Assembly: GCF_934772795.1 (NCBI RefSeq)
Contig: NZ_CAKVMR010000022.1
Coordinates: forward strand, 1-31,713
Length of the DNA stretch: 31,713 bases
Direction: 5' to 3'
Source: an uncultured Holdemanella sp.
Lineage (GTDB): Bacteria > Bacillota_I > Bacilli_A > Erysipelotrichales > Erysipelotrichaceae
The notes under the pieces are model-generated. The model did no database searches and was not told the DNA's origin. It saw nothing but the letters and a program-made list of their open reading frames with translations. Both the position numbers and the translations under genes were made by a program. Of this stretch, positions 1-7,906 are shown in pieces; positions within the stretch are counted from its first letter, which is position 1, and every line of letters begins with the position of its first letter.

Positions 1-30
1 GGGAAACAACTTAAAGATAAATACAAATAA
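1..30 (+). CDS. Possible C-terminal end of an upstream gene (partial)
   Basis: The window opens in what may be the last nine codons of an upstream gene, reading G-K-Q-L-K-D-K-Y-K and then TAA at 28-30. The basic tail is compatible with a cytosolic end. Frame 2 is also open to a TAG at 37-39, so the reading frame is not certain. In Bacillota the gene ahead of gdpP is often a YybS-type membrane protein or rpsR, but ten codons cannot identify it. No promoter was recognised between here and gdpP, which would fit read-through from this upstream gene. Confidence 0.3.
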   Translation, partial: GKQLKDKYK

Positions 31-100
31 ATCAAGGTAGTTGTATTTGTATCAAAATGTTGATTTTTGACACTACCCGAAAAGAATAGAGGTTTTCTAT

Positions 101-2071
101 ATGAAACAGTTTGAAAAGTGGCGTAGTCTATGCGTTACAGGTCTAGCTTTAGGCCTTATACTATCAATCCTGTTGTTTTTAAAGAAAGAATATATATATA
201 TGATAGCCGTTTTGATTGTATGGATTGTTTTTGTCTGTGCTTTCTTTGGCTTCTGGAAATCTTTAAAAGAACATGGAATGAAAACAGAAGTAGATATTTC
301 AAGAGTTTTAGGTAAAGACGCCAAAGATGCCTTGAATTTTGGTGATGTTGGTATTTTAACCTACAACGAAGAATATATTGTAACGTGGGCTTCACCTTTC
401 TTTAAAGAAAAGGGCATTACGTTGACTAACAGTAAATTAACAAGCTGGATCAGTAATATCCGTACTTTGTTTGATGATGATGTGGATATGGTGATTGGAA
501 AATCGGAAGGTCGAATTTACGAAATTACAAGAAAAAGAGATGCTCAAATTTTATATGTGAAGGACATTACAGATTACTATAATATGCGTCAGCAGTATCT
601 AGATAATGAAATAGTTGTTGGGTTATTGCAGTTAGATAATTATATGGAATATCAGTCTTATGAAAATGAAGAGATCATGGCCCAAATCAATACGCATTTA
701 AGAGCTGCTTTAGTAACGTGGGCCAAAGACAACAAGATGTTTGTCAGACGTTTGCGTTCGGATCGTTTCTTGGTAATTTTGAATAAAGAAATCTTAACAG
801 AAGTGCGCAAGCAGAATTTTACTATTTTACAACTTATCAAGGATGAGGCAAATAAATTAGATGTTTCTATTACGTTAAGTATGGCTTTTGCGTATGGATC
901 CAATGATTTTACGGTACTAGATGATATGGTCAATGAATTGATTGAATTGGCACAAAGTCGTGGTGGAGATCAGGCAGCGATTCGTTCAAGTGGAGGAACG
1001 GTTCAATTTGTGGGTGGAAACTCAGAAACAAGTTCAACACGTTCTAAAGTGCGTGTACGTATTATGGCACAATCTATTCAAGAAGCTATTATGGAATCGA
1101 ATCGTGTTTATATTGCAGGACATGTTATGAGTGACTTTGACTGTATGGGAGCGTGTCTTGCCTTATCTAGCTGGGTACATGCGTTAGGCAAGGAAGTCTA
1201 TATTGTTTTAAAGGATGTTCCTAGAGATGAGCAGCTTCAAGAAATGATGAATTCATTTAGTACTGTCATTCAAGAAAGACATACTTTGATTACACCAGAT
1301 GAGGCAATGGATTCTATTGATTATAATAAAGATCTATTGATTATGGCTGATCATGGTATTCCTGCAATATCAAGTGCCAAAGAATTTGTGGATCGATGCA
1401 ATCGTATCCTTGTGATTGATCATCATAGACGTAGTGATACGTTTGTTAAGAATACCTTGTTGACATATGTTGAAAGTAGCGCAAGTTCAGCGTGTGAATT
1501 AATTGTTGAATTGCTTCAGAACATTCCAAATCATATCCCTATTTATGAAATGGAAGCGACGATTATGTATTTGGGTATTTTAGTGGATACAAATCGTTTT
1601 AAAATGCATACGGATGCTCGTACGTTTGAAGCTGCAGCTGCCCTACAAAATTGGGGAGCTAACACAAATCGTGCTGAAAAAGCTTTGTGTGAAGACTATT
1701 TGTATTTCTCTATGAAGAATGCATTGATTCAGCAGGCAAAACCTTACTACAATCATTTTATGATTGCAGCGATTGATGATGAAACATTAGATAAGACAAT
1801 GATGGCTCAGGTTTCGCAAGCTTTATTATTGATTAAAGGTTGTGTTGCTAGTTTTACCATCGCAAAGGTAAGGACAAATCCGAATGCCGTTGCGGTAAGT
1901 GCACGTAGTGATGGGTCTTATAATGTTCAAAAGATTATGGAAAAATTAAATGGTGGTGGCCACTTTAGTGCGGCTGCTGTCGAAAGAGAAGATGTATCCG
2001 TGCAACAGATGAAGGATATGATCTTAAAGTGTATAGAGGAGGAACTTAAAAATGAAGGTAATATTGCTTAA
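101..2071 (+). CDS. gdpP: Cyclic-di-AMP phosphodiesterase GdpP (DHH/DHHA1 family)
   Basis: Membrane-anchored enzyme that hydrolyses the second messenger c-di-AMP to pApA, which affects cell-wall homeostasis, potassium balance and beta-lactam tolerance. The 656 residues fit the family. Two hydrophobic segments lie at about 10-55, then a PAS-like region at about 80-150, and a degenerate GGDEF domain at about 170-300 in which the catalytic GGDEF is replaced by a SDRF-like sequence. The DHH domain carries the metal-binding DFD (D345, D347) and D440-H441-H442, and the DHHA1 domain carries GGGH at 618-621. The start is supported by AGAGG eight bases upstream. The 3' end overlaps rplI by 20 bases, suggesting translational coupling. 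The order gdpP-rplI-dnaB is conserved in Bacillota. Confidence 0.95.
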   Translation: MKQFEKWRSLCVTGLALGLILSILLFLKKEYIYMIAVLIVWIVFVCAFFGFWKSLKEHGMKTEVDISRVLGKDAKDALNFGDVGILTYNEEYIVTWASPFFKEKGITLTNSKLTSWISNIRTLFDDDVDMVIGKSEGRIYEITRKRDAQILYVKDITDYYNMRQQYLDNEIVVGLLQLDNYMEYQSYENEEIMAQINTHLRAALVTWAKDNKMFVRRLRSDRFLVILNKEILTEVRKQNFTILQLIKDEANKLDVSITLSMAFAYGSNDFTVLDDMVNELIELAQSRGGDQAAIRSSGGTVQFVGGNSETSSTRSKVRVRIMAQSIQEAIMESNRVYIAGHVMSDFDCMGACLALSSWVHALGKEVYIVLKDVPRDEQLQEMMNSFSTVIQERHTLITPDEAMDSIDYNKDLLIMADHGIPAISSAKEFVDRCNRILVIDHHRRSDTFVKNTLLTYVESSASSACELIVELLQNIPNHIPIYEMEATIMYLGILVDTNRFKMHTDARTFEAAAALQNWGANTNRAEKALCEDYLYFSMKNALIQQAKPYYNHFMIAAIDDETLDKTMMAQVSQALLLIKGCVASFTIAKVRTNPNAVAVSARSDGSYNVQKIMEKLNGGGHFSAAAVEREDVSVQQMKDMILKCIEEELKNEGNIA

Positions 2072-2501
2072 AGATATTCGTAAATTAGGAAAGAAAGATG
2101 ATGTAGTTGAGGTGAGTGATGGCTACGCAAGAAATTTCTTATTCAAGAATAAATCAGCGATTGCGTATACAAAGGGTTCTGCCAAAGTGTTAGATAAACA
2201 AATGGAAGAAAGAGCTGAACATGAGGCTGAGTTAAAAAAAGAAGCTGAAGCTTTGAGTGAAACTTTAAAGGGTATTACTTTGGAGTTTACTTTGAGTACA
2301 GGTAAAAATGGAGCTACTTTTGGTTCTGTTTCTAGTAAGCAAATTGTGGAAGCTTTATCTAAAAAAGGAATTCGTGTAGATAAAAGAAAACTTCAATTGG
2401 AACAATCTATCGCATCTTTAGGTGTGACTCGTGTTCCTGTGGATCTATATCGTGGACAAGTGATTGGAGAAATCGTTGTTCATGTAAGCGAAAAGGCATA
2501 A
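2052..2501 (+). CDS. rplI: 50S ribosomal protein L9
   Basis: Structural protein of the large ribosomal subunit that binds 23S rRNA near the L1 stalk. Its 149 residues match the usual length of about 148. The N-terminal RNA-binding lobe has the family pattern MKVILLKDI followed by a VSDGYARNFL stretch. A long charged helix (about residues 40-75) links to the C-terminal lobe, which contains the GKNGATFGSV region. The start lies inside the last codons of gdpP, and the AGAGGAGG-type ribosome-binding site (2036-2043) sits within gdpP coding sequence. dnaB begins one base after the stop. Confidence 0.97.
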   Translation: MKVILLKDIRKLGKKDDVVEVSDGYARNFLFKNKSAIAYTKGSAKVLDKQMEERAEHEAELKKEAEALSETLKGITLEFTLSTGKNGATFGSVSSKQIVEALSKKGIRVDKRKLQLEQSIASLGVTRVPVDLYRGQVIGEIVVHVSEKA

Positions 2502-2502
2502 T

Positions 2503-3849
2503 ATGTCTCGTGAAATGCCTAACGCAGTTTCCTTGGAACAATCTGTGCTTGGCTCTTTAATGGTATATCCTAAAGTCATTCAAGATTGTCAGGAACTCGA
2601 TCTACATGCAGAAGAATTTTATTTGCCTTCTCATCAACAGATTTATCAGGCTATCTGTACAATTCATGAAAATGGTCAGCCTATTGATATGAATACGGTG
2701 GTCAATCGTTTACAGGAAACAGATCAGTTAGAGTCTAGTCAAGGAGCCGATTATATTATTCGTTTGGCAGACTCAGCAATTTCGAGTGCAACATCAAGAT
2801 CTTATATTGAAACAATCAAAAACAAGGCGCAATTGAGAAGATTGATTTATGTTGCGGATAAAATTAGTGAAGAAGGCTATTCATCTGGTGAAGATATAGA
2901 TACAGTATTAGATGATGCTGAACGTCTAGTTATGGATGTAACTAGACATCGTAGGGGAAGCGAATTTGAATCGAGTGAAGAAATTGTTACCCGTGTTATT
3001 AATGAATTAAAAGAACTTCGTACGATGAAAGGTGTAACTGGAATTGAAACGGGTTATGTCTTGTTGGACCGTATGACGAATGGTTTTCAGCGAGGTGATT
3101 TAATTATTCTTGCAGCTCGTCCGGCCATGGGAAAGAGTGCCTTGGCCTTAAATTTTGCAGCTCAAGTTGCGAAACGTAATGAAGGAGCTGTTGCGATATT
3201 CTCACTGGAAATGCCTAGTGATTCGATGATGAAGCGTTTAATGAGTTCTGAATCTCAGGTATATTCGGATAAGCTTCGTAGTGGTAAATTGACAAATGAA
3301 GAAATGTCTCGTTTATATGAGGCAGGTTCACATTTGAGTGAAAGAAAGATTTATATTGATGATACAAGTAGTATCAAGGTATCTCAGATATTTTCAAAGT
3401 GTCGTAAATTAAAGAGTGAAAATGGCTCCATTTCTTTAGTTGTAATTGATTACTTGCAGCTGATTACGGGAACGCGTGCCGATTCTCGTCAACAGGAGGT
3501 CAGTGATATTTCGCGTAACCTAAAGATTTTGGCAAAAGAAATGGAATGTCCAGTTATTGCGCTTTCTCAGCTTTCTCGTAAGGTTGAAGAAAGAACGGAT
3601 CATGAACCACAATTATCCGATTTACGTGAATCTGGATCAATCGAGCAGGATGCCGATATCGTAATGTTTTTATATCGTAGTAATTATTATGACAAAGATA
3701 AGGAATCGCAAGAAGAAACCGAAGTTGTAGACTTGTCTTTGGCAAAACATCGTAATGGTGGAATTGGAAAGATTCAATTGGCTTTTGAAAAGAATATATC
3801 TCGTTTTACAAATTTAGAAGCTTCTGGAGATGATATTTATGCGCATTGA
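2503..3849 (+). CDS. dnaB: Replicative DNA helicase DnaB (B. subtilis DnaC type)
   Basis: Hexameric 5'-3' helicase that unwinds DNA at the replication fork and recruits primase. The 448 residues are normal for Bacillota. The N-terminal helical domain (about 1-110) begins with the typical E-Q-S-V-L-G-S-L motif. A linker region follows, then a RecA-like ATPase domain with Walker A ARPAMGKS (G210, K211, S212) and Walker B ending in VVIDYLQL (D316). The late motif RESGSIEQDADIVMFLYR is also present. The gene starts one base after the rplI stop and its 3' end overlaps the next gene by 11 bases, so the four-gene cluster is probably one transcript. Confidence 0.97.
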   Translation: MSREMPNAVSLEQSVLGSLMVYPKVIQDCQELDLHAEEFYLPSHQQIYQAICTIHENGQPIDMNTVVNRLQETDQLESSQGADYIIRLADSAISSATSRSYIETIKNKAQLRRLIYVADKISEEGYSSGEDIDTVLDDAERLVMDVTRHRRGSEFESSEEIVTRVINELKELRTMKGVTGIETGYVLLDRMTNGFQRGDLIILAARPAMGKSALALNFAAQVAKRNEGAVAIFSLEMPSDSMMKRLMSSESQVYSDKLRSGKLTNEEMSRLYEAGSHLSERKIYIDDTSSIKVSQIFSKCRKLKSENGSISLVVIDYLQLITGTRADSRQQEVSDISRNLKILAKEMECPVIALSQLSRKVEERTDHEPQLSDLRESGSIEQDADIVMFLYRSNYYDKDKESQEETEVVDLSLAKHRNGGIGKIQLAFEKNISRFTNLEASGDDIYAH

Positions 3850-4579
3850 TTTGTTGTGTAGTGGTTCAAAAGGCAATAGTTGTTTGATTCGTCATGAAGA
3901 TACGCAATTGTTGATTGATTGTGGTTCAACAAAAAAATATTTAATGGAAAGTTTTAAAAAGGTTGGAGCTTGTGTGGATGATACAAATGGTGTCTTGATT
4001 AGTCATGCGCATTCGGATCATGTTTCGCAATTAAAACATTTCAATCATTTGGATGTATATTCTTATTGTGATTTAAAGGATGCCTTAGATAAACATGATG
4101 TAGCACCGAATCAGAAATTGATTATCAAAGATTTGAGTATTCAATTTTTAGGCTTGTCGCATGATTCCCCACATACCATTGGGTTTGTGGTAGAGTCGGA
4201 TAAAGAAAAGCTTGTGTATGTAACAGATACAGGTTATGTGCCAAATCAAATCAAGCCATATATTGCGAATGCAGACCATTATATCTTTGAAAGCAATCAC
4301 GATGTGGATCGTTTGATGCATACAAAGCGTCCAATGTTTTTAAAACAGCGTATTCTGAGTGATAATGGGCATTTGAATAATGAAGATTCAAGTTTAAATT
4401 TAACTTCCTTGATCAATGCGAAGACAAAAAATATTGTTCTTGCTCATTTGAGTGAAGAGGCAAATACGCAAGATCTAGCATTGGACACATTTTCGAATGT
4501 ACTATTGCGAAAGGACTTACATCCTTCTGGAATTGATGTAAGAGCGGCAAAGCAGTTTGAAATTTTGACAATTGAATAG
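3839..4579 (+). CDS. walJ: WalJ/YycJ-type metallo-beta-lactamase fold hydrolase
   Basis: Predicted metal-dependent hydrolase, probably acting on nucleic acid; in relatives the WalJ (YycJ, VicX) protein is linked to cell-wall and cell-division control and DNA repair. At 246 residues it begins with the family pattern LCSGSKGNS and has the zinc-binding HAHSDH at 56-61. Further family features are a conserved Asp-Thr-Gly-Tyr strand, and FESNHD followed by RILSDNGHL. I chose the ATG at 3839 over an in-frame ATG at 3830 because GGAGA (3826-3830) is a well-placed ribosome-binding site for 3839 and overlaps the earlier ATG. In many Bacillota this gene follows walRK; here it follows dnaB with no two-component genes nearby. 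Confidence 0.88.
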   Translation: MRIDLLCSGSKGNSCLIRHEDTQLLIDCGSTKKYLMESFKKVGACVDDTNGVLISHAHSDHVSQLKHFNHLDVYSYCDLKDALDKHDVAPNQKLIIKDLSIQFLGLSHDSPHTIGFVVESDKEKLVYVTDTGYVPNQIKPYIANADHYIFESNHDVDRLMHTKRPMFLKQRILSDNGHLNNEDSSLNLTSLINAKTKNIVLAHLSEEANTQDLALDTFSNVLLRKDLHPSGIDVRAAKQFEILTIE

Positions 4580-4621
4580 AAATGTTTAATGATAAAAAAA
4601 CAGAATATCTATATAATTAAG

Positions 4622-4663
4622 CACTGAAAGATTTGGTGGAAACCCTTTCTTTCAGTGTTTTCT
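4622..4663 (+). terminator. Rho-independent terminator after the gdpP-walJ cluster
   Basis: A perfect 9-bp stem (4622-4630 with 4649-4657, CACTGAAAG/CTTTCAGTG) encloses an 18-base loop, which can itself form a small GGT/ACC hairpin. A TTTTCT run follows at once. It lies 42 bases after the walJ stop and just upstream of the upp promoter, so it separates the two transcription units. Confidence 0.88.
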
Positions 4664-4677
4664 ATTGCGAATAAGAA

Positions 4678-4686
4678 TGTTATAAT
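4678..4686 (+). promoter_or_regulatory. Extended -10 promoter for upp-atp operon
   Basis: The sequence TGTTATAAT (TG at 4678-4679, TATAAT at 4681-4686) is a perfect extended -10 element. The matching -35 region 17 bases upstream (4658-4663, TTTTCT) is weak and overlaps the tail of the preceding terminator, which is typical of extended -10 promoters. It predicts a transcript start near 4693 and a leader of about 20 bases before upp. Confidence 0.75.
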
Positions 4687-4712
4687 TATGACTATAAAGG
4701 TAGGTAATTTAA

Positions 4713-5333
4713 ATGTTAAAAGTTATTGATCATCCGTTGATTAAGCATAAATTAACAGTTATGCGAAAAAAAGAAACGGGAACGAAAGATTTTCGTCAAA
4801 ACTTAGATGAAATTGGTGGATTAATGGTTTATGAAATCACACGTGATTTGCCTTTGAATCCAATTGAAATCGAAACACCAATTTGTCAGTACACTGGTTA
4901 TGAATTGGCTAAAAAAGTCGTGATTGTGCCAATTTTACGTGCTGGATTGGGTATGGTAAATGGAATTCAAGATTTGATTCCAACCGCAAAAATTGCGCAT
5001 GTTGGTATGTATCGTGATGAAGAAACGTTAGAGCCACATACTTATTTTGAAAAATATCCAAAGAACTTAGAAGATGCGATCACAATTGTAGTAGATCCAA
5101 TGTTGGCAACTGGTGGATCTAGTGTAGCAGCAATCGATATGGTTAAGAAACAGGGAGCTACAAATGTGAAGTTGGTTTGTTTAGTTGGTGCACCTGAAGG
5201 TGTTAAAACAGTTGAAGAAGCACATCCAGATGTAGATATTTACTTAGCTTCATTAGATGACCATTTAAATGAACATGGATATATTGTTCCTGGTTTAGGA
5301 GATGCGGGAGATCGTATTTTCGGTACGAAGTAA
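4713..5333 (+). CDS. upp: Uracil phosphoribosyltransferase
   Basis: Cytosolic pyrimidine-salvage enzyme that converts uracil and PRPP to UMP and pyrophosphate. At 206 residues it is close to the usual 209. It contains the family PRPP-binding loop VDPMLATGGS in the middle of the chain, the early VPILRAGLGM segment, and the C-terminal GLGDAGDR(I)FGT uracil-binding region. TAGG lies eight bases upstream of the start. The next gene begins three bases after the stop, so upp appears to be the first gene of the ATP synthase transcript. Location of upp just ahead of the atp genes is common in Bacillota. Confidence 0.96.
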   Translation: MLKVIDHPLIKHKLTVMRKKETGTKDFRQNLDEIGGLMVYEITRDLPLNPIEIETPICQYTGYELAKKVVIVPILRAGLGMVNGIQDLIPTAKIAHVGMYRDEETLEPHTYFEKYPKNLEDAITIVVDPMLATGGSSVAAIDMVKKQGATNVKLVCLVGAPEGVKTVEEAHPDVDIYLASLDDHLNEHGYIVPGLGDAGDRIFGTK

Positions 5334-5336
5334 TTG

Positions 5337-5504
5337 ATGAAACCTTACGCTTTTTCGGGAATGTTATGCACAAGCATGCTCATATTTGGCCTTATTGGTT
5401 ATAATATTGATGGCTGGTTACATACTACGCCTTTATTTGTGATTATAGGTTTAATGTACAGTATTATTGGAAGTATTATTTTATTGATAAAAAAATCGAG
5501 GTAG
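5337..5504 (+). CDS. Small AtpZ/AtpI-family membrane protein
   Basis: A 55-residue ORF begins ATG three bases after upp and ends TAG at 5502-5504, four bases before atpI. It has two hydrophobic segments (about residues 8-22 and 32-51) separated by a short polar turn containing GYNIDGW, and ends with a basic Lys-Lys-Ser-Arg tail. This size, topology and place match the small AtpZ/AtpI-type proteins encoded at the head of many F-ATPase operons, thought to help c-ring assembly or Mg2+ handling. The ribosome-binding site is weak, suggesting coupling to upp. The family assignment rests on topology and position, not on a strong motif. Confidence 0.7.
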   Translation: MKPYAFSGMLCTSMLIFGLIGYNIDGWLHTTPLFVIIGLMYSIIGSIILLIKKSR

Positions 5505-5508
5505 AACA

Positions 5509-5877
5509 ATGCAGCAAATGAATAAAAAAATAGTAAAGTATACTTTGATATTTAGTTTGTTTTGCTCTTTGGTTTGTGCAATTATTTTTCATTCCCAAAT
5601 GATTCGTGTATTTATTGCGGTTTGGATTGGGTGTCTGACTGGTTTAGCTGGATATCGTAAAATTGTTCAAATGGCTTTAAATATCCCAACAGATGAAGTA
5701 GCTGGAAAAAAGATAGGTACACAAGAATATATGAAGAGATATCTTATGTATGGTCTAGTTCTGGTCATTTGTCAATTAATGGAGTTTCCGATTTTGGCAG
5801 TTCTTGTTGGGCTTATGTGCAATAAAGGAGCAATCCTGTTATATGCACTAAAAGAAAAGGAGGATTTCCATGAGTGA
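5509..5877 (+). CDS. atpI: ATP synthase protein I
   Basis: A 122-residue membrane protein with four predicted transmembrane segments (about 10-27, 31-47, 75-92 and 95-113). This is the usual architecture of AtpI, a non-stoichiometric assembly factor for the c-ring of F-type ATP synthases. The ATG at 5509 is preferred over one at 5518 because GAGG (5498-5501) lies seven bases upstream of it. The gene overlaps atpB by eight bases, and the strong AAGGAGG for atpB lies within its last codons. Sequence conservation in this family is low, so the call relies on topology and operon position. Confidence 0.82.
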   Translation: MQQMNKKIVKYTLIFSLFCSLVCAIIFHSQMIRVFIAVWIGCLTGLAGYRKIVQMALNIPTDEVAGKKIGTQEYMKRYLMYGLVLVICQLMEFPILAVLVGLMCNKGAILLYALKEKEDFHE

Positions 5878-6577
5878 TGTAAGTGCAATTATCATTCACA
5901 TTGGAAAGTTCTCTTTACAGATTCAGCAATCTATTCTTGTATGGCTTGGAATTTGTGTTTTCTTTGCGTTCTTCTTCTACTTTGCGGGGAAGAAAATTGA
6001 AAAACAAGATCCTTCAAAAGCTAGTAAAGGGATTGTGTATATTTGTGAGGAGATCTACAACTTAGTACTTTACATAATTAAAGATAACTTAAGGGAAACA
6101 ACAAAGAAGTATGTTCCATTGTTTGGTACTTTGACTGTGATGATGATTGTAAGTAACTTAATTGGTTTGATTGGACTTCAAAATCCAACGAGCAATGTAA
6201 GTTTTAATGCGACATTGGCTGTCACTATGTGGTTGATGATCCAAGGTAATGGTATTAAAAAAGGTGGATTATTAGCGCGAATGAAAGAGTTGACAGAGCC
6301 GATGTTCTTGTTGACACCATTAAATGTCATAGGTGAGTTGGCGTTGCCTATCTCATTAACGATGCGTTTATTTGGTAATATTTTGGCAGGATATATCATT
6401 TCTATGTTGGTGTATACATTGATTAAAATGTTAATGCCAGTCGGATTATTAGGCTTATTAATAACGCCATTTTTACATATGTATTTTGATATATTCTCAG
6501 GTGTAATTCAAACGTATATCTTCTTTACACTAAGCTCGTTCTTCTTAGGACAGCAAGTGGCTATTCAAGAAGATTAA
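5870..6577 (+). CDS. atpB: F-type ATP synthase subunit a
   Basis: Membrane stator subunit that forms the ion half-channels beside the c-ring. The 235 residues include several strongly hydrophobic helices. The essential arginine is in the LTMRLFGNILAGY motif (R166, equivalent to E. coli R210). The C-terminal part has HMYFDIFSGVIQTYIF, the expected last-helix pattern. An AAGGAGG ribosome-binding site (5858-5864) precedes the start. If the c-subunit is sodium-selective as predicted, this channel would conduct Na+ as well. Confidence 0.96.
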   Translation: MSDVSAIIIHIGKFSLQIQQSILVWLGICVFFAFFFYFAGKKIEKQDPSKASKGIVYICEEIYNLVLYIIKDNLRETTKKYVPLFGTLTVMMIVSNLIGLIGLQNPTSNVSFNATLAVTMWLMIQGNGIKKGGLLARMKELTEPMFLLTPLNVIGELALPISLTMRLFGNILAGYIISMLVYTLIKMLMPVGLLGLLITPFLHMYFDIFSGVIQTYIFFTLSSFFLGQQVAIQED

Positions 6578-6596
6578 TAAATAGGAGGAAAATAAA

Positions 6597-6839
6597 ATGT
6601 TTAATGAATTTTTCGTACGTGGTATGGCTTGCTTAGGTGCAGGTATTGCGATGATCGCTGGTTTAGGTCCTGGTATTGGTCAGGGTATTGCAGCTAGTAA
6701 AGGTGCAGAAAGTGTTGGTCGTAACCCAGATGCAGCAAGTAAAATTCAATCAATCATGGTATTAGGTATCGCCTTAGCCGAAACAACAGGTATCTATTCT
6801 TTGATCATTGCGATTTTATTGATTTTCATCAAAGGTTAA
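6597..6839 (+). CDS. atpE: F-type ATP synthase subunit c, sodium-type ligand set
   Basis: Ring-forming proteolipid that carries the coupling ion. The 80 residues form two hydrophobic helices joined by the polar loop GRNPDA (41-46), with the ion-carrying Glu at E62. Around it are Q29 (in GPGIGQG) and E62-T63-T64-G-I-Y67. Gln, Glu, Ser/Thr, Thr and Tyr at these places are the known sodium-binding pattern of Ilyobacter tartaricus and Acetobacterium woodii, whereas proton-type rings such as that of Bacillus have Asn and Glu-Ala at the equivalent places. The gene has a strong ATAGGAGG ribosome-binding site, consistent with the high c-subunit copy number. Confidence 0.97.
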   Translation: MFNEFFVRGMACLGAGIAMIAGLGPGIGQGIAASKGAESVGRNPDAASKIQSIMVLGIALAETTGIYSLIIAILLIFIKG

Positions 6840-6857
6840 TGATTGGGAGAATCGGTA

Positions 6858-7373
6858 ATGATTGACTTTAATATTGACAATTATTTGCGAATTTCATTGA
6901 CCGATGTTGTTTTAGTTTGTATTTCTACTTTTTTGATTGTAATGTTTGCCAAAAAATTCTTTTGGGAAAAATTACTAACATTAATTCAAAAACGACAAGA
7001 TTTAATTCAAGAAAATATCGATTCTTCAGTAGCTATTAAAAAGCAGGCTGAAGATGTTAAAGATCAGTATGATGAAAAATTGCGTAATGTATCGCAAGAA
7101 GCTCATACCATTCTTGTTTCAGCTAGAGCACATGCGGATCAAGAAAAACAGCAGATTATAAAAGAAGCAAATGACGAAGCTTTGCGTATTAAGAAAAACG
7201 CAAATGAAGATATCGAACGTCAGAAGCGTGACGCTCAAAAAGAAATGAAAAAAGCAATTAGCGATGTTGCTTTAAGTGCAGCGAGTCAGTTGATCAAAAA
7301 AGAAATGGATGAAGAAACACAGAAGCAATTTGTGGAAGATTTTATTGAACAGGCAGGCGATAAACAATGGTAG
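6858..7373 (+). CDS. atpF: F-type ATP synthase subunit b
   Basis: Peripheral-stalk subunit. The 171 residues have one N-terminal transmembrane segment (about 15-32) followed by a long, highly charged helix rich in Lys, Glu, Gln and Ala that should form a coiled coil. An in-frame TTG at 6843 would add five residues, but GGGAGA (6845-6850) fits the ATG at 6858, so I use that start. The last codons overlap atpH by seven bases (ATGGTAG). Confidence 0.93.
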   Translation: MIDFNIDNYLRISLTDVVLVCISTFLIVMFAKKFFWEKLLTLIQKRQDLIQENIDSSVAIKKQAEDVKDQYDEKLRNVSQEAHTILVSARAHADQEKQQIIKEANDEALRIKKNANEDIERQKRDAQKEMKKAISDVALSAASQLIKKEMDEETQKQFVEDFIEQAGDKQW

Positions 7374-7894
7374 ATTACACGCCTTATGCCCAGGCTCTAT
7401 TTGAATTAGCACAAGATCCAAAGCAAGAAATGGATTGGATGTCAGAGCTAAAACAAGTAGCGCAAGTGATTACTTCAGTGCCTGAATTGTCTAAAATTCT
7501 TGCACATCCAAGTATTCCTCGAGTAAAGAAAAAAGAAATCATCCAAACAGCTTTCGAATCCGAATTAGATACAACTGTATTTCGTTTCTTGCTTGTGTTA
7601 AATGAGCATAATGAACTTTCTCATCTTGATAAAATCAGTGATGCCTATGAAGAGTGTTATCGAAAGAAACATAGAATTGAAATCGTCAAAGTGACGAGTG
7701 CATCTAAACTAGATGAAGATCAATTATCAAGATTGAAAGAAATGTTAGAGAAAAAAATGAATAAGACACTTGAACTAGAGGTGCAAGTGGATCCATCTTT
7801 GATTGCAGGTATTAAAGTACAGGCAAATGATTTGGTGATGGATAATACGGTCGTTGCGAAGATTGACGCAATGAAGGAAGCAATTAATAGATAA
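7367..7894 (+). CDS. atpH: F-type ATP synthase subunit delta
   Basis: Soluble stator subunit that connects the b stalk to the top of F1. The 175 residues start with the typical YAQALFELA pattern (6-14), have a helical N-terminal domain with an HPSIPRVKKKEII stretch, and end in a beta-rich region with DPSLIAGIKVQAND (about 140-155). Length agrees with the family. It overlaps atpF by seven bases and is followed by atpA after a 12-base gap holding the atpA ribosome-binding site. Confidence 0.94.
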   Translation: MVDYTPYAQALFELAQDPKQEMDWMSELKQVAQVITSVPELSKILAHPSIPRVKKKEIIQTAFESELDTTVFRFLLVLNEHNELSHLDKISDAYEECYRKKHRIEIVKVTSASKLDEDQLSRLKEMLEKKMNKTLELEVQVDPSLIAGIKVQANDLVMDNTVVAKIDAMKEAINR

Positions 7895-7906
7895 GCAGGT
7901 GATATG

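Noticed and set aside
36..77. Possible long hairpin GGTAGT...ACTACC before gdpP, with an inner TCAAAA/TTTTGA stem
   Set aside because: Large asymmetric bulge, only six outer base pairs and no T-run after it; not a convincing terminator or riboswitch.
750..800. Degenerate GGDEF sequence in GdpP as a sign of decay
   Set aside because: A degenerate GGDEF domain is standard in GdpP; the DHH and DHHA1 motifs are intact.
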